A stretch of DNA of 64,000 nt from CAWGHZ01 sp963775315 (GTDB lineage: Bacteria; Pseudomonadota; Alphaproteobacteria; MPNO01; DASWLB01): NCBI GenBank assembly GCA_963775315.1, contig CAVZIN010000011.1, forward strand, positions 186,001-250,000. Direction: 5' to 3'. How positions within the stretch are numbered: position 1 is the stretch's first letter; every line of letters starts with the position of its first letter. Of this stretch, positions 17,169 to 26,138 are shown one piece after another. The notes below the pieces were generated by a model, which made no database searches, had not been told where the DNA came from, and was given only the letters and a program-made list of their open reading frames with translations. Both the position numbers and the translations under genes were made by a program.

Positions 17169-17813
17169 ATGGATGAGCGTGACGAGGCGACCGAAGCCGA
17201 CGCCCGCGAATCGGGCGCGCTGCTGTTCATCGGTCTGATCGTCCTCCTGATCGGGTTCTTCGTGGTGCTGAACCATGCCTCGAACATGGCGGGCGCGCGC
17301 TCGCGCGCCGTGATGGGCAGCGTCGCGTCCACCTTCTCGGCGGAGGACCCGGAGGCCAAGGCCGCCCACGCCTTTACCGCCGATGTCGGCGACGTGCTGC
17401 AGAACGGTACGTTCTCGGTCCGGCTCGGCAAGCTGGTGACCACGGCCTTCCCGCTCGCCAAGGTGGACGGGACCGCCCCCGGCGCCGAATACCAGGTGAC
17501 GATGCCGCTCACCTCGATGTGGCTGGGCGACGCGGAGACGCCGTCCACCGCGGGCACGCGCTTCATCGCTCAGACCGCCGCCCTGCTCGCCGCGCCGCCG
17601 CCCGATACCTCCTACCGGGTCGCCGCGTGGCTCGACGATTCCGCGACCGGGGCGAAGCGCGCCCTCGCGGTACGCCGCATCTCCGGCCTCGCCGACGCGC
17701 TGGTCGCCGCCGGCGCACCGGCCACCGCCGTCGAATCCGGCCTCGCGCGCGGCAGGGCCATCCTGCTGCGCCTCGTCTTCACCGTCCATTCGGCGGCCGC
17801 GGCCGTGCCATGA
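17169..17813 (+). CDS. MotB-like membrane protein with degenerate OmpA-type domain
   Basis: A 214-residue protein not clearly in a named family. One membrane helix occupies about residues 17-35 (ALLFIGLIVLLIGFFVVLN), with an acidic N-terminus in the cytoplasm, as in MotB. It lacks the Asp that MotB uses to carry protons. The periplasmic part ends in a segment that follows the OmpA-like fold (VRRISGLADALVAAGAPATAVESG, LRLVFTVH) but without the usual peptidoglycan-binding Asp/Arg residues. It overlaps the true MotB-like gene by four bases. I infer a subunit of the same envelope complex. Confidence 0.55.
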   Translation: MDERDEATEADARESGALLFIGLIVLLIGFFVVLNHASNMAGARSRAVMGSVASTFSAEDPEAKAAHAFTADVGDVLQNGTFSVRLGKLVTTAFPLAKVDGTAPGAEYQVTMPLTSMWLGDAETPSTAGTRFIAQTAALLAAPPPDTSYRVAAWLDDSATGAKRALAVRRISGLADALVAAGAPATAVESGLARGRAILLRLVFTVHSAAAAVP

Positions 17814-18526
17814 ACGATTCCGACCCCGACCACCACCTGCTGACGCCGCGCATTTCGCGCGCCTGGCTGCTCACCTTCTCCGACCTGGTGGCGCTGGTGC
17901 TGACGTTCTTCGTCATGCTCTACGCCATGCACCGGGTCGACACCGCGCGCTACCGGAACGTGGTGGACAGCCTGTCGCGCAGCCTCAACCCGCAGGTTCC
18001 GGCTTTTGCGCCCCGGCCAGGCGCCGACCGCTCCTCGCAGGGGCTCAACCCGCGCCAGGCCGCCGGACTCAACTACCTGGCGACCCTGCTCACCGAGAAG
18101 ACGCGCGAGGATTCGTCCCTCGCGGGGGTGCGGATCGCGCTCGGCGACGACCGCCTGGTGGTGGGGCTGCCGGCGGACCTGCTGTTCAAGCCGGGCAGCG
18201 CCACCCTCGCCGACAGCGCGAGCGGCGTGCTCTACACGCTGGGGGGCGTGCTCGCCAGCATCGGCAACGCCGTCTCGGTCCAAGGCCACACCGATCCCGA
18301 ACCGATCGTCAACGGTCCCTTCCCCACCAACCGGGCGCTGTCGCTTGCCCGCGCGCTCGCGGTCGCCGATGCGCTGCACGATCTCGGATATGTGCGGGAC
18401 ATCCCGGCGATCGGGCTCGGCGCCAGCCGCTTTGCCGATCTCGCGACGATCGAGCCGCGCGAGCGGCGCTTCGCCCTCGCCCGCCGCGTCGACGTGGTGA
18501 TCGGCCCGTACCGGAGCCAGCCGTGA
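17810..18526 (+). CDS. OmpA/MotB-family protein
   Basis: A 238-residue protein. Residues 19-40 are a MotB-type helix, WLLTFSDLVALVLTFFVML, with Asp25 at the place of the proton-carrying Asp of stator proteins. The C-terminal OmpA-like domain contains VQGHTDPEPI and FPTNRALSLARALAVADAL, the peptidoglycan-binding pattern. It should anchor a stator-like complex to the wall. No MotA, TolQ or ExbB homologue lies next to it. It overlaps both neighbours (ATGA upstream, GTGA downstream), so the three products are probably made together. Confidence 0.85.
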   Translation: MNDSDPDHHLLTPRISRAWLLTFSDLVALVLTFFVMLYAMHRVDTARYRNVVDSLSRSLNPQVPAFAPRPGADRSSQGLNPRQAAGLNYLATLLTEKTREDSSLAGVRIALGDDRLVVGLPADLLFKPGSATLADSASGVLYTLGGVLASIGNAVSVQGHTDPEPIVNGPFPTNRALSLARALAVADALHDLGYVRDIPAIGLGASRFADLATIEPRERRFALARRVDVVIGPYRSQP

Positions 18527-21500
18527 GGCGCGCCGTCCTCGTCGCCCTCGTGGGGCTGCTCGCGTGGGCCGGCGCGGCGTCCGCGGCCGAAACGGTCGCA
18601 ATCCGCGCCGCCCCGCACCCCGGCTACGGGCGCATCGTGTTCGACTGGCCCAAGCCCGCGCGGCACGAGGCGTCGATCGACGGGCGCACGCTCACCATCC
18701 GCTTCGCCCGGCCGCTCGAGGCCAAGCTGCCGCGCATCGCCGCGCTGCTGCCCGACTACGTCTCGGCGGTGTCGCTGTCGCCCGACGGGCGCACGGTGCG
18801 GGCGACGCTCAAGGGCGACTACCGGCTGCGCGTGCTGGACGACAAGTCGGCGGCGGTCTTCGACCTGCTCGCCGCCGCGCCGTCCAAGGCCGCGCAGGCG
18901 AAGCCCGACCGGAAGGCGGCCGCACCGGCCAAGGCCGCTGCTGCCCCCGCCACGCCTGCGGCCGCGCCGAAGCTCGCGGTGCGCACAGGCACGCATGAAG
19001 GGTTCGGCCGGCTGGTGTTCGACTGGCGGGCGCCGGTCGGGATGAAGCTCGACCAAAGCGGCGACACCGTCTTTGTGCGGTTCGACCGGCCCGCGCGCAT
19101 CGATCTCGCCCGGCTGCGCGCCGCCCTGCCGGCGCCGATCTCTGCCGTCGCCGAGGGGCCGGGACCCGACCTCGCCGTCGCGTTCCGCGTACCGGACGGG
19201 GCACGGCTTCGCCACTTCACCAGCGGCACCGCCGTGGTGCTCGACGTGCTCGCCCCTGCGAAGTCGGAAGCGGCGGCGCCGATGCGCCCTGCCCGCGCGA
19301 AGCCAGCCACCCCGCCATCGCCGCCGGCCGCCGCCGCTGCGGCGAAGCCCGTCCCGGTGCCGGTGCCGACGCCCGCTGCCGCGCCCACCCTGCTGCCGCC
19401 GACGCGCCTGTTCCCGGCCGCGTCCAGCCCCGCCGCCGAGCGCCGCACCATCTCGCGCGCGGCGGACGGGCCGCAGGGCGCCGGCCTGGTCAGCGTCGAC
19501 GTCACGCGCGGCGTCGACCGGGCCGCCCTCCGCTTCAACTGGCGCCGGCCGGTCGCGGCCGCCGTGTTCCGTCGGCGGGGCGAGGTGTGGGTGACATTCA
19601 ACGCCGCGGCGCGGATCGACGTCGCCTCGCTCGCCGTTCTGGGCAAGCCCGTCGTGCGATCCGTGGCCCAGGTGCCGATCGTCGGCGGCACGGCAATCCG
19701 CTTCGCGCTCGACCCGACCTTCGGCCTCGACGTGCACACCGAGGGCACGATCTGGGTCGTCGAGGCCCGAATCGCGCCGTCCCGTGCGGACAAGCCGATC
19801 CCCGTGCTCCCCCAGGGCAGCGTCGTCGCGGGCGATGCCCGCATCGTGATGCCCGTGCCCGATCCGGGGCCCGTGCTGCGCCTGCGCGACCCCGAGGTGG
19901 GCGACGAGCTGCGCGTCGTGCCGCTCGCCGAGGCCGGCCGGGGCGTCGCCGCGCCGCACCGCTTCGTCGACGTCGAGGTGCTGGGGAGCGCCCAGGGCGT
20001 CGCCGTGCACCCGCTCGCCGATGGCGTCGCGGTGGCCTCGACCCCGACGGGCGTCACCGTCAGCCGCCCGGGCGGGCTCCGCCTCTCCAGTGTCGCCGAC
20101 CGGGTGCGCGCCCGGAGCCAGCCGCCGCCGCCGATCAAGCGGCTGCTCGACCTCGCCGCCTGGCAGAAGGGACCCGGCCCGACCCCGGCGGAGAGCCGCG
20201 AAAAGCTGACCCGCGCCGCCGCGGAGGCGGTGCCCGCAAGGCGCACCGAGGCGCGGCTTCGCCTCGCCCGCTACTTTCTGGCGCAGGGCTTCGGGCCCGA
20301 GGCGCTCGGCGTGCTCGCCCAGGTCGCGCGCGAAGCGCCGGACCAGATCGAGCGTCCGGCGTTCCGCGCGATGCGCGGCGCCGCCTACTTTCTCGCCGGC
20401 GAGTACGGGCCGGCCGCCGAGGACCTCGCGGTGCCGTCGCTTGCCAACAACGTCGAGGCGGCGCCATGGCGCGGCGCGATCGCGGCGATGCGCGGCGACT
20501 GGCGGACGGCGCAGCGCGAATTCGGCGACATCGAGACGGTGATGTCGAGCTATCCGCCTTGGCTCGCCGCCCGGTTCGGCCTCCTCGCCGCAGAGTCGTC
20601 GCTCGCCGTCGGCGACACCGGCACCGCCCAGGCGCGGCTCGACGTGCTCGCCGACCGGTCGCTCTCGCCGGGCGACCGGGACATGCTCGACGTGCTGCAG
20701 GGCTTCTACGAAAAGGACAGCGGCAACATCGACGCCGCGCTCAAGCTCTGGCGCCAGGTGGCGTCGCACGGTGACCGGCGGGCGTCGGCGCGGGCGCGCT
20801 TCGCGCTCGCCGACACGCTGCTCGGCCAGAAGGCGATCACGCTCGACCAGGCAATCGACCGGCTGGAGCGGCTGCGCTTCGCATGGCGCGGCGACGTCTT
20901 CGAGTTCGACCTGCTGCGCCGCCTCGCCCATCTCTATGCCCAACGCGACGACAGCCGCGACGCGCTCGAAACGCTGAAGGAAGCGGCGACATACTTCCAC
21001 GACATCGGCGGGGTGCAGGCAGTGGCCAAGGACATGGCCGGCATGTTCCGCCATCTGTTCGCCGACGGCGGCGTCGACAAGCTGCCGCCGGTCACCGCGC
21101 TCGCTCTGTTCGACGAGTTCCGCGAGCTGACGCCGCCGGGGCCCGAGGGCGATGCGATGGTGCGCAAGCTCGCCGAGCGGCTGGTGTCGGTCGATTTGCT
21201 GGGCGAGGCGGCGAGGCTCTACGGCCAGCAGGTGAAGTTCCGGCTGAAGGGGGTGGAGAAGGCGCGGGTGGGCGCCCGCCTCGCCGAGGTGCGGCTGCTC
21301 GACAACAAGCCGAAGGATGCGCTTGCCGCCCTTGCCGAAAGCGACCAGCCGAACCTTCCCGACGACGTGGTCGAGACGCGCCGCCTCGACAAGGCGCGCG
21401 CGGAGGCCGCGCTCGGCCAGCGGCCGGAGGCGCTGGCCACGCTCGCCGGCGATTCGAGCCTCGCCGCCGAGGAGCTCCGCGCCAGCATGGCGTGGCATGC

Positions 21501-21846
21501 GAAGGACTGGGCCGGCGCGGCCGCCGCGTTCGCCGAGCTGATGGAGCGCAAGGACCTGCCGCCCGCGCCCGACGACCGCGCCCGGCTGGTGCTGAGCCGC
21601 GCCGTGGCGCTCGCGCTCGCGGGCGACGAGCAGGGGCTCGCCGCGATCCGCGACGCCGAGGGCGAGGCGATGAAGAAGACCAAGTACGGCGCGGCCTTCG
21701 CCGCCGTGGTCGGCCCGCCCTCGCCCGACTCCATTCAGCAGGCGATCAAGCTTACCGGCGACATCGGTGCGGTCGAGGCCATGCTGGGCGAGGTGCGCGG
21801 CGCGAAGGAGGCACGGCCGCCGGCCGAGAAGACCGCGATCAACTGA
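18523..21846 (+). CDS. Large periplasmic protein with three AMIN-like repeats and a TPR-like solenoid
   Basis: A 1107-residue exported protein starting at GTG. A signal peptide ends at about residue 22 (ASA-AE). Three related beta-rich modules follow at roughly 25-125, 155-250 and 320-425, each containing a GRIVFDWP-type strand (GYGRIVFDWP, GFGRLVFDWR, RAALRFNWR). They resemble AMIN domains, which bind peptidoglycan or secretin-like partners. Pro/Ala-rich linkers separate them. From about residue 560 to the end the sequence is helical and Ala/Leu/Arg rich with TPR-like pairs (EALGVLAQVAREAP, ALETLKEAATYFHDIGG). The context suggests a periplasmic partner of the MotB-like pair. No exact family is known to me. 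Confidence 0.7.
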   Translation: MRRAVLVALVGLLAWAGAASAAETVAIRAAPHPGYGRIVFDWPKPARHEASIDGRTLTIRFARPLEAKLPRIAALLPDYVSAVSLSPDGRTVRATLKGDYRLRVLDDKSAAVFDLLAAAPSKAAQAKPDRKAAAPAKAAAAPATPAAAPKLAVRTGTHEGFGRLVFDWRAPVGMKLDQSGDTVFVRFDRPARIDLARLRAALPAPISAVAEGPGPDLAVAFRVPDGARLRHFTSGTAVVLDVLAPAKSEAAAPMRPARAKPATPPSPPAAAAAAKPVPVPVPTPAAAPTLLPPTRLFPAASSPAAERRTISRAADGPQGAGLVSVDVTRGVDRAALRFNWRRPVAAAVFRRRGEVWVTFNAAARIDVASLAVLGKPVVRSVAQVPIVGGTAIRFALDPTFGLDVHTEGTIWVVEARIAPSRADKPIPVLPQGSVVAGDARIVMPVPDPGPVLRLRDPEVGDELRVVPLAEAGRGVAAPHRFVDVEVLGSAQGVAVHPLADGVAVASTPTGVTVSRPGGLRLSSVADRVRARSQPPPPIKRLLDLAAWQKGPGPTPAESREKLTRAAAEAVPARRTEARLRLARYFLAQGFGPEALGVLAQVAREAPDQIERPAFRAMRGAAYFLAGEYGPAAEDLAVPSLANNVEAAPWRGAIAAMRGDWRTAQREFGDIETVMSSYPPWLAARFGLLAAESSLAVGDTGTAQARLDVLADRSLSPGDRDMLDVLQGFYEKDSGNIDAALKLWRQVASHGDRRASARARFALADTLLGQKAITLDQAIDRLERLRFAWRGDVFEFDLLRRLAHLYAQRDDSRDALETLKEAATYFHDIGGVQAVAKDMAGMFRHLFADGGVDKLPPVTALALFDEFRELTPPGPEGDAMVRKLAERLVSVDLLGEAARLYGQQVKFRLKGVEKARVGARLAEVRLLDNKPKDALAALAESDQPNLPDDVVETRRLDKARAEAALGQRPEALATLAGDSSLAAEELRASMAWHAKDWAGAAAAFAELMERKDLPPAPDDRARLVLSRAVALALAGDEQGLAAIRDAEGEAMKKTKYGAAFAAVVGPPSPDSIQQAIKLTGDIGAVEAMLGEVRGAKEARPPAEKTAIN

Positions 21847-21870
21847 CGGCGGCGGCGAGGCCCAGCCAGA

Positions 21871-22695
21871 TCAGGCCGCGTAGGGCGGCCTGGTGTAGCC
21901 GGCGGGCGACAGGGTGAAGATCTCGCACCCGTCGGCGGTGACGCCGATCGAATGCTCGAACTGGGCGGAGAGCGAGCGGTCCTTGGTCACCGCGGTCCAG
22001 CCATCGGCCAGGATCTTGGTTTCCGGCCGGCCGAGATTGATCATCGGCTCGATGGTGATGAACATGCCCTCGCGCAGCACGGTTCCCTCGCCCCGCCGGC
22101 CGTAATGCAGCACGCTGGGCGGGGCGTGGAACACGCGCCCCAGCCCGTGGCCGCAGAAGTCGCGCACCACCGAGCAGCGCTCGCCCTCGGCAAAGGACTG
22201 GATCGCGTGGCCGACGTCGCCGAGCGTCGCGCCCGCGCGCACCACGGCGATGCCCCGCACCATCGACTCGTAGGTGATGTCCATCAGCCGCTTGGCCTTC
22301 AGCGAGACCTCGCCGACCGCGAACATGCGGCTGGTATCGCCGTGCCAGCCGTCGAGGATGACGGTGATGTCGAGATTGACGATGTCGCCCTCGCGCAGCG
22401 TCTTCGGCCCGGGAATGCCGTGGCAGACGACGTGGTTGATCGAGGTGCAGATCGACTTGGGGAAGCCGCGATAGTTGAGCGGCGCCGGCACGGCGCCATG
22501 GTCCTCGATGAATTCGTGGCAGAGATCGTCGAGCCGCTCGGTCGTCACCCCCGGCACGACGTAGGGGGTGATGAAGTCCAGCACTTCGGCGCCCAGCCGG
22601 CCCGCGCGGCGCATGCCCTTGAACTCGGCCTCGCCGTGCAGCACGATTCGCGGGTCGTCCGCCTCGCGCACCGCCGTTGGGAACCTGCCATTCAT
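21871..22695 (-). CDS. map: Type I methionine aminopeptidase
   Basis: A 274-residue cytosolic metallopeptidase that removes the initiator methionine. The five metal ligands can be placed: Asp in NLDITVILDGWHGDTSR (two), His in GHGLGRVFHAPP, Glu in ITIEPM and Glu in QFEHSIGV. SINHVVCHGIP is also diagnostic. I start at the ATG at 22695; an upstream TTG at 22734 would add 13 non-conserved residues. It is convergent with the large periplasmic protein gene. Confidence 0.94.
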   Translation of the reverse strand: MNGRFPTAVREADDPRIVLHGEAEFKGMRRAGRLGAEVLDFITPYVVPGVTTERLDDLCHEFIEDHGAVPAPLNYRGFPKSICTSINHVVCHGIPGPKTLREGDIVNLDITVILDGWHGDTSRMFAVGEVSLKAKRLMDITYESMVRGIAVVRAGATLGDVGHAIQSFAEGERCSVVRDFCGHGLGRVFHAPPSVLHYGRRGEGTVLREGMFITIEPMINLGRPETKILADGWTAVTKDRSLSAQFEHSIGVTADGCEIFTLSPAGYTRPPYAA

Positions 22696-22835
22696 CCGAT
22701 CGTCACTCGCTTTTGGGGAAGGACACCTCGGCAAAGGTAAGCCTCCCGGCGGGCCGTTTCAATGTTCCAGGCCCGGGCGCTGGCCCGCCGTGCGCGCCCG
22801 GTCTATGATGCGCCGCCGCAACGGGGAAGGGGCCC

Positions 22836-23618
22836 ATGGCCGAGACGCGCACGGTCACCGCCTGCATGCTGGTCATCGGCAACGAGATCCTCTCGGGCCG
22901 CACGCAGGACGAGAATCTCAACTACGTCGCCCGCGGGCTGAACGAGGCCGGGGTGCGGCTGATGGAAGCGCGGGTGATCCCCGACGTGCCCGCCACGATC
23001 GTGGCGACGGTCAACGAATGCCGCGCGAAGTTCGACTACGTGTTCACCTCGGGCGGCATCGGCCCGACCCACGACGACATCACGTCCGAATGCGTGGCGA
23101 AGGCGTTCGGGGTCAATCTCCACCGCCATCCGCAGGCGGTCGCGATCCTCGAATCCTACCTGCCGCCCGGCGGGCTGAACGAGGCGCGGCTCCGCATGGC
23201 GACCGTGCCCGAGGGGGCGGAGCTGATCCTCAACCCCGTCTCGGCCGCACCGGGCTTCCGCTACGAGAACGTCTACGTCATGGCCGGAGTGCCGGCCGTG
23301 ATGAAGGCGATGTTCGACAGCGTGAAGGGCACGCTGAAGGGCGGGCTCGCCATGGGGTCGCGCTCGGTGCGCATCGAGCTCGCCGAGGGCGCCATCGCCG
23401 AGACGCTGTCGCGGCTGCAGGACGCCAATTCCGACGTCGAGATCGGCAGCTACCCGGCCATGCGGCGCGGCTCGTTCGGGGTCAGCGTGGTGCTGCGCGG
23501 CACCGACCCCAACCGGCTCGACGCGGTGCTGGCCGAGCTGATCGTGGCGCTCAAGGCGCTCGGCGGCGATCCGGTCGACGAATTGGGCCAGCTCGCCGGC
23601 CAGGGCGCGAAGGCGTAG
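22836..23618 (+). CDS. Competence/damage-inducible CinA-type (MoaB/Mog fold) protein
   Basis: A 260-residue protein of the molybdopterin-binding MoCF fold. It opens with TACMLVIGNEILSGRTQDEN and has the FTSGGIGPTHDDIT loop that would bind a nucleotide or pterin. It is the N-terminal type alone, without the C-terminal nicotinamide-nucleotide amidase domain of full CinA. Such short forms are common in Alphaproteobacteria and their role is unclear (possibly ADP-ribose pyrophosphatase-like). It ends directly against the convergent EamA gene. Confidence 0.85.
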   Translation: MAETRTVTACMLVIGNEILSGRTQDENLNYVARGLNEAGVRLMEARVIPDVPATIVATVNECRAKFDYVFTSGGIGPTHDDITSECVAKAFGVNLHRHPQAVAILESYLPPGGLNEARLRMATVPEGAELILNPVSAAPGFRYENVYVMAGVPAVMKAMFDSVKGTLKGGLAMGSRSVRIELAEGAIAETLSRLQDANSDVEIGSYPAMRRGSFGVSVVLRGTDPNRLDAVLAELIVALKALGGDPVDELGQLAGQGAKA

Positions 23619-24503
23619 TCAGGCCGCTACGGCGGCGCGGGCGCGGCGGCTCGCCCGCCAGATGTTGTACCAGTTGGCGGCGATGACCAGCGCGGCGCCG
23701 GCCCAGACCCACGCGTCGACCGTCTCGCGATAGGCGAGGTAGCCGACCAGCGCCACGGTCGGCAGGCGCAGGAAATCGATGGGCGAGACGACGCTCACGT
23801 CGGCGAGCGCCAGCGCGCGGGCGAAGCTGTAATGGGCGGCAAGCGCGCAGGTGCCGACCAGCAGGATCCAGGGCACGTCGCGAAGGGTCGGCATCGCCCA
23901 GTCGAACACGGTGGGGCCGAGCCCGAGGACGAGCTGGATCAGGTTCATGTAGAGCACCACCGCGAAGGCCGAATCCGCGCGCATGATCGATTTGGTCATG
24001 GTGATCGACGCGCCGTAGCACGCTGCGCCCGCCAGCATGATCAGCGAGGCGGGGTGGATCGCCGCCGCGCCCGGCCGCAGGATGATCAGAACGCCGACGA
24101 AGCCGATCGCGATGGTCACCCAGCGGCGGCCGTCGATCGCCTCGCCGATGAACAGTCCGGCGAACAGGATGGCGAACAGCGACATGGTGAATTCGATCGC
24201 CGTAACCTCGGCGATCGGCAGGACGCCGAGGGCGAAGAACCACGCCACCTGGCCCAGGAAATGGATCGAGTTGCGCGCCACGTGCAGGGGCAGGATGCGG
24301 GTGCGGAAGGCGCGGAACCCGTCGCGCGCCGAAAGCGGCAGCAGCACGCAGAGCCCGACCAGTGAGCGCATCACCACTGTCTCGAACGGCGACATGGAAT
24401 GGGCGAGTTCGCGCCCGGCCACCGCCATGGCGACGAACGACAGCATCGTCACCAGCATCCAGCCGGCGCCGCGCACCGCCGGCGGTATCGGGCCCGTCGC
24501 CAC
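23619..24503 (-). CDS. EamA/DMT-family transporter
   Basis: A 294-residue inner-membrane protein with ten predicted hydrophobic segments in two EamA repeats of five. It starts at GTG and has typical motifs such as PFETVVMRSLVGL and AVVLYMNLIQLVLGLGP. Substrates of this family range from amino acids to nucleotides; nothing here decides. It begins three bases after the phosphoesterase gene ends, on the same strand, so the two are in one operon. Confidence 0.85.
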   Translation of the reverse strand: MATGPIPPAVRGAGWMLVTMLSFVAMAVAGRELAHSMSPFETVVMRSLVGLCVLLPLSARDGFRAFRTRILPLHVARNSIHFLGQVAWFFALGVLPIAEVTAIEFTMSLFAILFAGLFIGEAIDGRRWVTIAIGFVGVLIILRPGAAAIHPASLIMLAGAACYGASITMTKSIMRADSAFAVVLYMNLIQLVLGLGPTVFDWAMPTLRDVPWILLVGTCALAAHYSFARALALADVSVVSPIDFLRLPTVALVGYLAYRETVDAWVWAGAALVIAANWYNIWRASRRARAAVAA

Positions 24504-24506
24504 GCC

Positions 24507-25331
24507 CTACCTCGCTTCCGCGTCCCGGCGCAGCGTGAACCGCACCAGTTCGGGCCGGCAGTTGAATCGCACCGGCAGGCCCGAGGTGCCGGCGCCGCGC
24601 GAGGTGTAGCCCATCATCGCGCCCTCGCGCCACCCTCCCGCGCTGCGCCCGCCGCGCCCGCCGCGCGGCACGTAGACCGGCCAGCCGCGCGGCAGGCAGA
24701 TCTGCCCGCCGTGCGTATGGCCGCAGAGATAGAGGTCGATGCCCGCGCGCGCAGCGAGAGTCGCGTAGCGCGGCGAATGCACCAGCGCGACGACGAACCC
24801 GCCCGGCACGCGGGATAGGGCGGCGCGGCCGGCCGGCCGCACGCGGATGTGGCGGTCCTGCACGCCGAGTACATGCAGCGTCTCCTCGCCGCGGCGGACG
24901 GCGACAGAGCGGTTGGCCAGCACCTCGATGCCCATGGCCGGCAGGGTCCTGGCCAGCCGGCGGTGGTCGTGGTTGCCGAGGACGGCGAGCATGCCGTCGG
25001 GCGCGGTCACGGCGCCCGCGATCCGTCGCATCGTCGGCAGGATCGCGTCGGGGTCCGACCGCACGCGCGGCTTGTAGTCGCCGGTCATGACGCAGAGGTC
25101 GGCGGGGGCGGCGGCCGCCAGCGCGATCAGCCGTTCGGTCGCCTCGGGCAGCATGCCGATATGCAGGTCGCTGAGATGCAGCAGCCGGTAGCCGTCGAAC
25201 GCTTGCGGCAGGGCGGGGAACGAAAGCTCGATCTCGGCGAGGCGGAGGTCGCCGGCGTTTCGCCGTCCTCGCGCATAGAGCCCGCTCAGCCTGAGCCCGA
25301 TCCGGATCGCCTCCTTCAGTGCGCCGTTCAC
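24507..25331 (-). CDS. Calcineurin-like metallophosphoesterase
   Basis: A 274-residue two-metal phosphoesterase starting at GTG. All family blocks are present: LLHLSDLHIG, MTGDYK, LGNHDHR, a His in ALVHSPR, and LCGHTHGGQICLP. The lack of a signal peptide and the amphipathic N-terminus (IRIGLRLSGLY) suggest a peripheral inner-membrane protein on the cytoplasmic face or a YkuE-like enzyme; the YkuE-type phosphodiesterases cleave lipid-linked or nucleotide substrates. It lies 10 bases after the hypothetical anchored protein. Confidence 0.86.
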   Translation of the reverse strand: MNGALKEAIRIGLRLSGLYARGRRNAGDLRLAEIELSFPALPQAFDGYRLLHLSDLHIGMLPEATERLIALAAAAPADLCVMTGDYKPRVRSDPDAILPTMRRIAGAVTAPDGMLAVLGNHDHRRLARTLPAMGIEVLANRSVAVRRGEETLHVLGVQDRHIRVRPAGRAALSRVPGGFVVALVHSPRYATLAARAGIDLYLCGHTHGGQICLPRGWPVYVPRGGRGGRSAGGWREGAMMGYTSRGAGTSGLPVRFNCRPELVRFTLRRDAEAR

Positions 25332-25341
25332 GCCGCCCGGC

Positions 25342-26040
25342 TCAGCGCGCCGGCGCGCCCGCGCCGTCGGCGGGGCGATAGACGATGGTCACCTTGTCGC
25401 CGGCGAAGGTGACGGCGCGAACGTCGTCGAGCGCCCGGCGCCTGTCCTCGCCGGCGACCAGCTCGAGCACCAGCCCGAAGGCCGGCCGGGCGAGCGAGGC
25501 CGGCACGTCGATCCGGCCGATGGCGAGGCGTGAGACCTCGACCCTGCCCTGCGACGGCGGCACCGCCGCGCGCAGGTTGACGTAGCGCCCGAGCGGGCCG
25601 ATCGCGACCGGCAGCATCACCGTCGTCGCCATCACGAGACCGTAGGGCCTGATCGAGGTCCGGGTGCGCACCGGGCTCCGGGCGGGCAGGCTCGCCGCGA
25701 TCAGCCCGTCGATTTCCGGCCCGGTCAGGGTGATCGGCACGCCCGAGGCGGCCAGGAGTCGCGCCGCCCCGGTGGCGTTTCCGGGCACGGCGGCACCCGC
25801 ATGCCCCTGGTTGCGGAGAAGCTCCTCGATTTGGGCGCGGCTCGGCCGGTTCGGCCCGTTGGCGAGGGCGCGGAGCGCGTCGGGATCGAGCCGCCCGCGC
25901 GCGATTTCGGTCAGGCTGCGGGCGGGCGTCGCGGCTCCCGCGGCGACCGCGGGCGTCTCCTCGACGCCGAAATAGACCGCCGCGCCGGCCGCCGCGATGG
26001 CGGCGAGCGGGATGTAGACGAAAATCAGCCGGAACAGCAT
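25342..26040 (-). CDS. Hypothetical membrane-anchored protein
   Basis: A 232-residue protein I cannot place. Residues 4-25 (RLIFVYIPLAAIAAAGAAVYF) form a signal anchor. The rest is a soluble domain rich in Ala and Arg with a repeated beta pattern (GLVMATTVMLPVAIGPLGRYVNL, RLAIGRIDVP). The start at 26040 is set by the anchor; a longer frame reaching into the TRAP gene is an artefact. It leads a three-gene run with the phosphoesterase and the EamA transporter. Confidence 0.55.
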   Translation of the reverse strand: MLFRLIFVYIPLAAIAAAGAAVYFGVEETPAVAAGAATPARSLTEIARGRLDPDALRALANGPNRPSRAQIEELLRNQGHAGAAVPGNATGAARLLAASGVPITLTGPEIDGLIAASLPARSPVRTRTSIRPYGLVMATTVMLPVAIGPLGRYVNLRAAVPPSQGRVEVSRLAIGRIDVPASLARPAFGLVLELVAGEDRRRALDDVRAVTFAGDKVTIVYRPADGAGAPAR

Positions 26041-26138
26041 GCGGTCGTCTTCCGTCGGGACCGGCGGCGGTCGCGCGCCAGGGAACCCGCGCCCCGCGAT
26101 TCGCGCAAGTCCCGCCTTCCGCCGTGCCGGAGCGCCGC

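Noticed and set aside
18232..21498. 1088-residue minus-strand open frame
   Set aside because: It is antisense to the large periplasmic protein gene, with His/Arg/Gly-rich composition typical of shadow frames in GC-rich DNA and no domain.
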